DNA from: JAFGHJ01 sp964418485
Lineage (GTDB): Bacteria > Hydrothermota > UBA3072
Length of the DNA: 64,000 nucleotides
Assembly: GCA_964418485.1 (NCBI GenBank)
Contig: CAYQMH010000002.1
Location: forward strand, 1 to 64,000
Direction of reading: 5' to 3'
Part shown: positions 58,117-64,000 of the stretch, piece by piece
How positions within the stretch are numbered: position 1 is the stretch's first letter
Layout: each line of letters opens with the position of its first letter
Position numbers and translations under genes: made by a program
Notes under the pieces: generated by a model
The model's database searches: none
The model's input: only the letters and a program-made list of their open reading frames with translations
What the model was told of the DNA's origin: nothing

Positions 58117-59139
58117 ATGGATATAAGGGATGTGATTATTTGCGGAGCGGGACCCGCAGGGTCTTCTCTCGCTTATTTTTTATCGAGAGAAGGATTCGAC
58201 GTTCTTCTTCTTGATAAGATGAAATTTCCGAGAGCAAAACCTTGTGCCGGTGCTTTTCAGATCTCTTTAGCTGATTTTTTTCCTTTTTCACTTGAACCGG
58301 TTGCGGAAGATAAAGCGATAGGGCTTTCTTTTGTAAAGAATGATAGATATTGCAGGGTTGAGCTGGGTAGTCCCATAGCCTATACAGTCGATAGGAAGAA
58401 ATTTGATGATTTTTTATTGAGGAAAGCTATTGATAGTGGTACGAACTTTATTGAGGAGTGTAGGGTTCTTAAAGTTGATGGGGAAAACGTTTATTCCAAT
58501 CTGGGTAAATTTTCAGGTAGGATTATAGTGGGCGCTGAAGGAGTAGCTAGTGTAGTTAGAAGATTTGGTAGATACAGGAGAATGAAAAGTATGCTGAGGA
58601 CGATAAGCGCCGATATTCCTTTTAGTTTCAAAAAAGAATTGGTTTTTGATCTTTCTTACACAAAAGGAGGATATGCATGGATATTTCCTAAAGGGAAAAA
58701 GACACATGTTGGGTTTGGAACTTCTCCTCGTACTTTTAGAGACAGTGATGTTATATTGTCTAAGATTTTAGATGATTATGGATTTCCGGAACCTGAAAAT
58801 ATTTACAAATGGACTTATCCTTTATTTTCATCTCCTGAATTGCTGGTCTGGAAGAATACACTTTTAATCGGCGATGCAGCTTCTCTTGTAAATCCGGCGA
58901 CCGGCGGAGGGATATATAACGCAGTTCAGTCAGCTTATCTTGCTTCTAAAGCTATCAATTTTAATTTAAGAGAGGGGAGATCCCTTAAGGTTTATCAGGA
59001 TATGATAAAAAAACATATGTATCCAATATTCTATTCCTCTAAAGTTTTTAATCAAATATTGGAAAAATTTCCTTTCCCAATTCAATTTCTGCGATCGATA
59101 AAACCGCTTCTTACTTTTTTGGCAAAAAATTTATCGTAA
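58117..59139 (+). CDS. geranylgeranyl-reductase-family FAD oxidoreductase
   Basis: 340 residues. N-terminal FAD site VIICGAGPAGSSLAYFLSREG (given as block; G-x-G-x-x-G at about 9-14) and the PFPRAKPCAG-type motif FPRAKPCAGAF (about 38-48), characteristic of geranylgeranyl/digeranylgeranyl reductases. The second FAD motif is LLIGDAASLVNPATGGGIYNA (as block, about 248-268). Homologues reduce isoprenoid double bonds (for example of menaquinone or lipids) or act on other lipophilic substrates. No neighbour points to the substrate. Monocistronic. Confidence 0.85.
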   Translation: MDIRDVIICGAGPAGSSLAYFLSREGFDVLLLDKMKFPRAKPCAGAFQISLADFFPFSLEPVAEDKAIGLSFVKNDRYCRVELGSPIAYTVDRKKFDDFLLRKAIDSGTNFIEECRVLKVDGENVYSNLGKFSGRIIVGAEGVASVVRRFGRYRRMKSMLRTISADIPFSFKKELVFDLSYTKGGYAWIFPKGKKTHVGFGTSPRTFRDSDVILSKILDDYGFPEPENIYKWTYPLFSSPELLVWKNTLLIGDAASLVNPATGGGIYNAVQSAYLASKAINFNLREGRSLKVYQDMIKKHMYPIFYSSKVFNQILEKFPFPIQFLRSIKPLLTFLAKNLS

Positions 59140-59140
59140 T

Positions 59141-59278
59141 AGCCACAAAGACACTAAGGCACAAAGAAAAAATTTTTTTAACCACGAAATACACTAAATT
59201 TTTTATTGTAATTTTAAAACCCAATTCCCCAAAAAGGTTAACAACAAATCACACAAATAGCACGATTTTTTTTTATGT
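59141..59278 (+). repeat. dispersed intergenic repeat, copy G
   Basis: GCCACAAAGACACTAAGGCA, AACCACGAAATACACTAAA, AAAACCCAATTCCCCAAAAA, CAACAAATCACACAAATAGC: the same order of modules as copy B. Confidence 0.7.
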
Positions 59279-59291
59279 TTTAATATAGGTC

Positions 59292-59319
59292 TTGACATGG
59301 ATAATTGATTATCTAAATT
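59292..59319 (+). promoter_or_regulatory. promoter of the frameshifted membrane-protein gene
   Basis: TTGACA (59292-59297), 16-bp spacer, TAAATT (59314-59319); AGGAGG at 59325-59330 precedes the ATG at 59336. Confidence 0.75.
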
Positions 59320-59335
59320 ATATCAGGAGGTTAAA

Positions 59336-59873
59336 ATGAAAGATATGACAAAACGAGATGTTGCGGATATTGTACTTGCTATAGTTGGGTTTTATTTTCT
59401 TTTTTATTTTTTTTCAATCAATTGTACATATCGGAGGTATTTTATCGGTCCCTGACGATGACTATAACAGGTTCCTAATGCTTCAACTTTTTTTAATAAA
59501 CCTTCTAGCCTTATTCATCGTTTCTTACGTGCTTCTTTTTAAAAGAGACAAAATTATTAATTTACTTTTTCCCCTAGCAGACAAGATTAAACTTACTTTG
59601 GGTAAAGAATTTGTTGATTTTTCCAGTTATGTTTTCTGGATCAGACTTGTGGGCATAATTGAATTCTTGCTTGCCGGTACAAAATTTGTAGCTTATTTAG
59701 TATCATCCCTCCCCATCAAGGGCGAATTTGTAATGGGCTTTTACTGGTGGCATAAAAGCGGACCGGAACTTATTGCTGCGGTTTTAGCAATTGTCGTGAT
59801 ATGGAAAGCAGAATGGATTGCCAAATTTATCGAAGAAATAAGTCTCCCAGGGAAGCCAAAAAGAACAAAGTAA
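59336..59873 (+). pseudogene. DUF2975-like small membrane protein gene interrupted by a +1 frameshift in a T-run
   Basis: Promoter, AGGAGG and ATG at 59336 open a frame starting MKDMTKRDVADIVLAIVGFY that stops after 39 codons. The rest of a membrane protein (from FFQSIVHIGGILSVPDDDY on, three or four transmembrane helices, ending LPGKPKRTK) continues in the next frame to 59873. Removing one T from the run 59407-59414 (eight T) joins the two frames into one 178-residue protein with a continuous first helix. Without that, only weak TTG starts (for example 59385) would serve the second frame. Possible causes: sequencing error, a real mutation, or length variation of the T-run. The family resemblance (DUF2975/DUF6526-type) is loose. 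Confidence 0.7.
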
Positions 59874-59964
59874 CATTAAAATATTCGCTTTAATTGTATA
59901 GGTATAAGATATTTGTTAACAAATACTTATATTAATTTAACTTAAGTTGTTTTTGTTGATCTTG

Positions 59965-60100
59965 GTCCAGTTTATTTGTGATATTTGTGCAATTTGTTGT
60001 TGCTAATTTTTTTGTGGTTGGGGTTGTTTTTAAAGCAGCAAAAAAATTGGGTGTGGAGTGGTGGTGTATCTGAGTTGATCTGCGTTCATCTGGGTCCTAT
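59965..60100 (-). repeat. dispersed intergenic repeat, copy H (inverted)
   Basis: TTTGTGATATTTGTGCAATT, GTTGTTGCTAATTTTTTTGT, GGGGTTGTTTTTAAAGCAGC, TTGATCTGCGTTCATCTGGG: the inverse module order of copies B and G, ending at the dnaJ stop. Confidence 0.65.
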
Positions 60101-60101
60101 T

Positions 60102-61229
60102 TTACAATTTCGGTGGGTTACCGAGTTCTTTATCGAGTTCCTCGAGTAAATCTTTTGCCTTTTTTGATACTTTGTTCGGGGTCCAGATGTATGCTTCTGC
60201 CAAGAGATCTCCCTTTCCTATTCCGTAGAGATTTCCCATTCCCTGGCTTTTTAATACGAATATTCTTCCGGATTTTGTTCCGGGAGGTATAGTCAATTTT
60301 ACTCTTCCGTTTAGTGTCGGGATTGTGACTTTTCCACCTTCTATAGCCATTTGATAACTTATTGGTACTTTGATCTTAAGATTGTTTCCCTCTCTTTTGA
60401 ATCTGAAGTCTGATTTTACTATTATCTCTACGATTATGTTCCCCTTGGGACCGCCTCTTATGCCTGTATTTCCTTCTCCTCTTAAGGGAATATAATTACC
60501 TGTTTCAACCCCTGCCGGGATTCTGACCGAAATTTGTTTTTCTTTTTTTACCCTTCCTTCTCCGTGGCAGTCGGAACAGGCATCTTTTACGATTTCTCCG
60601 ATTCCTCCGCAGAGCGGGCAGGTGGAAACGGATACCATCTGTCCGAAAAAACTGGAGCGGCTTACCTGGACTTCGCCGTTTCCGTTGCATCGTGAACATG
60701 TCGTTGTTTTTCCGCCTTTTCCGTTGCATTTTCCGCATTTCTCAAACAGACGGATTTTTATCTTTTTTGAGGTTCCTTCCGATGCTTCTTTTAGAGTTAT
60801 TTCAAGAGGAATACGGACATCTTCTCCGGTTGGTTTATATACTTTTCTGCTTCCTCGTGTTCTTGTCGTTTGTCCGAATAAATCTCCGAAGATACTCCCG
60901 CTTCCGCCAAAACCGAAACTACTGAAGAGATCTCCGAATATATCCCGAAGGTCATCCTGGTGGGTAAAATCCTGCCAGGTGAAGTTTCTGCCCTGGAAAT
61001 GAACGCCTTCTTTACCAAATCTATCGTAGTTGCCCCTTTTTTCCGGGTCCGCAAGCACTTCGTAGGCTTCAGAAATTTCTTTGAACTTTTTTTCGGCTTC
61101 TTTCTTGTTTTCTTTATTTACGTCCGGATGGTACTTTCTTGCAAGTTTTTTGTAAGCACTTTTTATTTCTTTGGTACTCGCGTCCTTGCTGACCCCCAGT
61201 GTTTCATAGTAGTCATTATTTTTCGGCAT
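60102..61229 (-). CDS. dnaJ: chaperone DnaJ
   Basis: Hsp40 co-chaperone that stimulates DnaK. 375 residues: J domain with the HPD motif (YYETLGVSKDASTKEIKSAY...YHPDVNK, about 6-40), a G/F-rich linker (about 75-125), four CxxCxGxG zinc repeats (CGKCNGKG, CSRCNGNG, CPLCGGIG, CSDCHGEG, about 155-225) and the C-terminal substrate domain. Full-length type I DnaJ. Lies 20 bp after dnaK. Confidence 0.96.
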   Translation of the reverse strand: MPKNNDYYETLGVSKDASTKEIKSAYKKLARKYHPDVNKENKKEAEKKFKEISEAYEVLADPEKRGNYDRFGKEGVHFQGRNFTWQDFTHQDDLRDIFGDLFSSFGFGGSGSIFGDLFGQTTRTRGSRKVYKPTGEDVRIPLEITLKEASEGTSKKIKIRLFEKCGKCNGKGGKTTTCSRCNGNGEVQVSRSSFFGQMVSVSTCPLCGGIGEIVKDACSDCHGEGRVKKEKQISVRIPAGVETGNYIPLRGEGNTGIRGGPKGNIIVEIIVKSDFRFKREGNNLKIKVPISYQMAIEGGKVTIPTLNGRVKLTIPPGTKSGRIFVLKSQGMGNLYGIGKGDLLAEAYIWTPNKVSKKAKDLLEELDKELGNPPKL

Positions 61230-61249
61230 ATCTGATAGTCTTTATACTA

Positions 61250-63202
61250 TTAATTTTCCTCCTCTTCGTTCTCCTCTTCTTTGTCGTCGATTACTTCGAA
61301 ATCTGCCTCAACCTCCCCTTCTCCTTTATCTTCTTCTTTCGGTTTTTCTTCTTGGGATTCCTGTTCGGATGCATCAGCTGTAGCTTTTTGAGCTGATTCT
61401 TTTTCAGCTTTCTTGTACATTTTTTCGGAGATTGAATAGGAAGCTTTTTGAAGAATTTCTATTTTATGTTTCATATCGCCAATATCTTCAGTTTTCAAAG
61501 ATTCTTTTAAGTCTGATATTGCATTTTCAATCTTACCGCGTTCTTCGTTTGAAACCAAATCGCCATGTTCTTTAAGCGTTTTTTCCGTGGAATATATTAG
61601 AGCGTCGGCTTGATTTCTTATATTAATTAATTCTTCTTTCTTTTTATCTTCTTCTGTGTGAGTTTCTGCGTCGGATCTCATCCTTGCGATTTCTTCTTCG
61701 GTGAGACCAGAAGATGATTCGATTTTAATGGATTGTTCTTTATTGGTTCCAAGGTCTTTTGCGGAGACATTTAATATACCGTTAGCATCGATATCGAAAC
61801 TAACTTCTATTTGAGGGACGCCCCTGGGTGCTGCAGGTATACCGGTTAATTCGAATCGTCCCAGCGTTCTATTGTCTGCTGCCGAAGTTCTTTCTCCCTG
61901 AAGGACGTGTATTGAAACAGCAGGCTGGTTATCTTCTGCGGTCGTAAAAACTTTGCTTTTTTCGGCAGGAATTGTGGTGTTTCTGGGTATTATTGTGGTC
62001 ATCATTCCGCCTAAGGTTTCTATTCCAAGAGATAGCGGTGTAACATCGAGGAGTAGAACGTCTTTTACGTCCCCTGAGAGCACTCCTCCCTGAATAGCTG
62101 CACCGACAGCAACGACTTCGTCCGGATTAACACCCTTATGGGGTTCCTTTCCGAAAAGTTCTTTGACCTTTTCCTGGACAGAAGGCATTCTTGTCATACC
62201 TCCAACCAGGAGTACTTCGTCGATATCGTTTACGGCTAGTCCCGCATCCTTAAACGCGTTTTTTACGGGTTCCTCGACTCTTTTAAGAAGACTCTCGCAT
62301 AAGGTTTCAAGTTTTGCTCTTGTCAGTTTTTTTTCAAGGTGTTTTGCGCCTGTTTTATCTCCCGCTAAATATGGCAGATTTATCGTAGTTTCTTTCATTG
62401 TTGAGAGTTCGCATTTCGCTTTTTCTGCCGCATCCCTTACTCTTTGTACAGCGCTTCTATCATCCGAAATATCGATGCCCGTCTCTTTTTTGAATTCTTC
62501 TATTAACCATTCCATTATAGTATGATCAAAATCGTCTCCTCCAAGGTGCGTATCTCCGTTTGTTGAAAGGACTTCAAAGACTCCTTCGCTTATTTCAAGG
62601 ATAGATATATCGAAGGTTCCTCCTCCAAGGTCGAAAACGGCGATTTTTTCTTCCTTTTTTTCTCCGAGTCCGTAGGCGAGTGAAGCTGCTGTAGGTTCAT
62701 TTATAATTCGAAGAACTTCCAACCCGGCTATCTCTCCCGCATCCTTTGTAGCTTTTCTCTGAGAATCATTGAAATAAGCAGGAACAGTTATAACCGCTTT
62801 TTTTACTTCTCTGCCGATGTGTGCTTCTGCTGCTTTCTTTAAATATTGCAAGACTTTTGCGGAAATTTCCGGTGGAGAATAGACTTTATCTTCCACTTTT
62901 ATCCGTGCGTCATCGTGAGGCCCTTTTATAACATCAAAAGGAACTTTTTTCTTTTCGTCCTTTACTTCGGAGAATCTTCTGCCCATAAACCTTTTAACGG
63001 AATAGACAGTATTCTGAGGATTGGTGAGTTGTTGTCTTTTTGCCTGCAATCCAACTAACTCTTCGCCTTCTTTAAACCCGATTACCGAAGGCGTAGTCCT
63101 TTGTCCTTCCGGATTCGAGATTACTTCAGGTTCCGATTGCTCGACAACGGCTACCACCGAGTTGGTGGTACCCAGATCGATTCCTATTACAGGTTCTTTC
63201 AT
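61250..63202 (-). CDS. dnaK: chaperone DnaK (Hsp70)
   Basis: ATP-dependent chaperone. 650 residues: GIDLGTTNSVVAVVE (about 5-19), FNDSQRKATKDAGEIAGLEV, AVFDLGGGTFDISIL (about 187-201), LLVGGMTRMPSVQ, the DVTPLSLGIETLGG linker (about 382-395) and a substrate-binding domain with an acidic, EEVD-like-free Glu-rich tail. The start overlaps the grpE stop by 4 nt (ATGA), so the two are translated together. Confidence 0.97.
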   Translation of the reverse strand: MKEPVIGIDLGTTNSVVAVVEQSEPEVISNPEGQRTTPSVIGFKEGEELVGLQAKRQQLTNPQNTVYSVKRFMGRRFSEVKDEKKKVPFDVIKGPHDDARIKVEDKVYSPPEISAKVLQYLKKAAEAHIGREVKKAVITVPAYFNDSQRKATKDAGEIAGLEVLRIINEPTAASLAYGLGEKKEEKIAVFDLGGGTFDISILEISEGVFEVLSTNGDTHLGGDDFDHTIMEWLIEEFKKETGIDISDDRSAVQRVRDAAEKAKCELSTMKETTINLPYLAGDKTGAKHLEKKLTRAKLETLCESLLKRVEEPVKNAFKDAGLAVNDIDEVLLVGGMTRMPSVQEKVKELFGKEPHKGVNPDEVVAVGAAIQGGVLSGDVKDVLLLDVTPLSLGIETLGGMMTTIIPRNTTIPAEKSKVFTTAEDNQPAVSIHVLQGERTSAADNRTLGRFELTGIPAAPRGVPQIEVSFDIDANGILNVSAKDLGTNKEQSIKIESSSGLTEEEIARMRSDAETHTEEDKKKEELINIRNQADALIYSTEKTLKEHGDLVSNEERGKIENAISDLKESLKTEDIGDMKHKIEILQKASYSISEKMYKKAEKESAQKATADASEQESQEEKPKEEDKGEGEVEADFEVIDDKEEENEEEEN

Positions 63203-63834
63203 TCTGCTTCTCCTCCTTCATTTTTATTTCCTTCATTGTTTTTGTCTTTATTTTCTTCAACTTTTTTTGCTACAATTACCTTTGCAGGTCGCAAGACTTT
63301 ATCTTTGATTTTGTAGCCACTTTGTGTTTCTTCCAATATTTTACCTTCTTCTTCATCATTTTGTTCGATTACGTGGATCGCGTCATGTTTTGATGGGTCG
63401 AATTTTTCTCCTAAAGATATAAATGGTTCTATATTATATATTTTTAGCAAATTTTCAAAGTTAGAGCGCACAAGGCGAATCCCTTCGTAGAAAGATTTGT
63501 AATCATCTTTATGTTTTTCGCTGTCGTTAAAGGATTCGAAAGCCCTTTTGAAATCATCGAGTATAGGAAGAATTTTTCTGAAAACCTCTTCCAGGGTAAA
63601 GTTGTAGGTTTTTTCTTTTTCCTGTAAAGCTCTTTTCCTGAGGTTTTCATAATTAGCCAAGGCTCGAAGGTATTTGTCCTTAAACTCTTCTTTTTCTTCC
63701 TGTATTGCATTAATCAAAGCTTCCATGCTTTCAAATTCCTTTTCTTCTTTATTTATTTCTTCTTCACTTTTCTTTTCTTCTTTTACTTCTTCTTCTATTT
63801 TCTCTATATCCTCAACCTGATCGCCTTCCGGCAT
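63199..63834 (-). CDS. grpE: nucleotide-exchange factor GrpE
   Basis: Releases ADP from DnaK. 211 residues: a long acidic coiled coil at the N-terminus (about 5-75, many Glu/Lys heptads), then ALANYENLRKRALQEKE (about 58-74) and the C-terminal beta-domain with FDPSKHDAIHV and GYKIKDKVLRPAKVIVAKK (about 168-186). Both terminal signatures are typical. First gene of the operon; AGGAGG 4 nt before the ATG. Confidence 0.95.
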   Translation of the reverse strand: MPEGDQVEDIEKIEEEVKEEKKSEEEINKEEKEFESMEALINAIQEEKEEFKDKYLRALANYENLRKRALQEKEKTYNFTLEEVFRKILPILDDFKRAFESFNDSEKHKDDYKSFYEGIRLVRSNFENLLKIYNIEPFISLGEKFDPSKHDAIHVIEQNDEEEGKILEETQSGYKIKDKVLRPAKVIVAKKVEENKDKNNEGNKNEGGEAE

Positions 63835-63871
63835 CTTCCCTCCTATCTTATTTTCCTTTGCTTATTAATGT

Positions 63872-63899
63872 AATTTACTAGGATGCCTTTTAATGTCAA
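63872..63899 (-). promoter_or_regulatory. promoter of grpE-dnaK-dnaJ
   Basis: Minus strand TTGACA (63894-63899), 16-bp spacer, TAAATT (63872-63877). A second TTGACA lies at 63950-63955 without a good -10. No CIRCE (HrcA) inverted repeat TTAGCACTC-N9-GAGTGCTAA is present in 63835-64000, nor is an hrcA gene seen. Confidence 0.68.
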
Positions 63900-64000
63900 C
63901 CCCCAAAAACTGTAAATCTTGTAAATAATCTTAATGAAAAGTTCCTTTTTGTCAAGGTGTAGAGCTGTTTTGTTTCAATTATTTTAGTAAAGAATTGCTT

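Noticed and set aside
60622..61235. Long reading frames antisense to dnaJ
   Set aside because: Shadow frames of a strongly conserved gene; no SD or recognisable domain.
63835..64000. CIRCE/HrcA operator upstream of grpE
   Set aside because: No TTAGCACTC-N9-GAGTGCTAA-like inverted repeat is present on either strand.
1..64000. tRNA, rRNA or riboswitch genes
   Set aside because: No T-loop-like GGTTCGAATCC with a matching acceptor stem, and no rRNA-like conserved segment was found by reading; a covariance-model search was not possible here.

Overview
The window reads as chromosome of an AT-rich, diderm (LPS-type) bacterium from an uncultured lineage, most plausibly in or near the FCB superphylum (WOR-3/Stahlbacteria/Cloacimonadota-like). 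The reasons are LpxD and LptD (outer membrane with LPS), a MurE with the meso-DAP motif DNPR, a long SecA with an extra insertion in the first nucleotide-binding domain, and a secreted protein ending in a FlgD-like/T9SS-type C-terminal sorting module. The phylum assignment is inference; no rRNA or tRNA gene was seen.

Layout. 1-3.6 kb (+): end of a FlgO/CsgG-like gene, lpxD and lptD. 3.6-14.9 kb is an accessory stretch: two paralogous secreted clan-A glycoside-hydrolase-like proteins, a trimeric-fibre-like surface protein, three toxin-antitoxin pairs (RHH/PIN, antitoxin/MazF, MNT/HEPN), an orphan Phd-like antitoxin, an AAA/DUF4143 ATPase, three copies of a 109-bp non-autonomous transposon (MITE) with 4-bp target duplications, and many decayed intergenic repeats. 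14.9-25.3 kb (-) is a tightly overlapping operon DUF502 - corC-like - dnaE - barrel-like protein - purA - secA - lepB, preceded by an SLBB export protein. At 28.2 kb (+) lies an aminotransferase-fold gene without its catalytic lysine; at 29.6-32.9 kb (-) dnaG-rpoD, the two ends of the macromolecular-synthesis operon.

33.3-51.5 kb (+) is a complete dcw cluster (mraZ rsmH ftsL ftsI murE murF mraY murD ftsW murG murC murB ftsQ ftsA ftsZ) followed by a four-helix-bundle gene and ligA. It begins with a textbook promoter overlapped by three MraZ boxes. Genes overlap extensively and several use TTG starts behind strong Shine-Dalgarno (SD) sites; murG starts 95 nt inside ftsW.

51.7-57.9 kb is a second accessory island in which every gene is on the minus strand: small membrane proteins, an uncharacterised restriction-modification pair, a beta-propeller lipoprotein, an MNT/HEPN pair and a winged-helix-like protein. 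A near-identical promoter block recurs in front of these genes. In at least three copies it runs directly into an ATG (M-N-S...) of a short leaderless reading frame. This is the most unusual structure in the window. 58.1-59.9 kb (+) holds an FAD oxidoreductase and a frameshifted membrane-protein gene; 60.1-63.8 kb (-) is grpE-dnaK-dnaJ.

Two window-wide patterns stand out. Recognisable sigma-70-type promoters mostly have a 16-bp spacer, and the single primary sigma factor encoded here has an altered region 2.3/2.4. Almost every intergenic gap between operons carries fragments of one family of modular repeats (CACAGAG / CACGAATAGCACAAAT).
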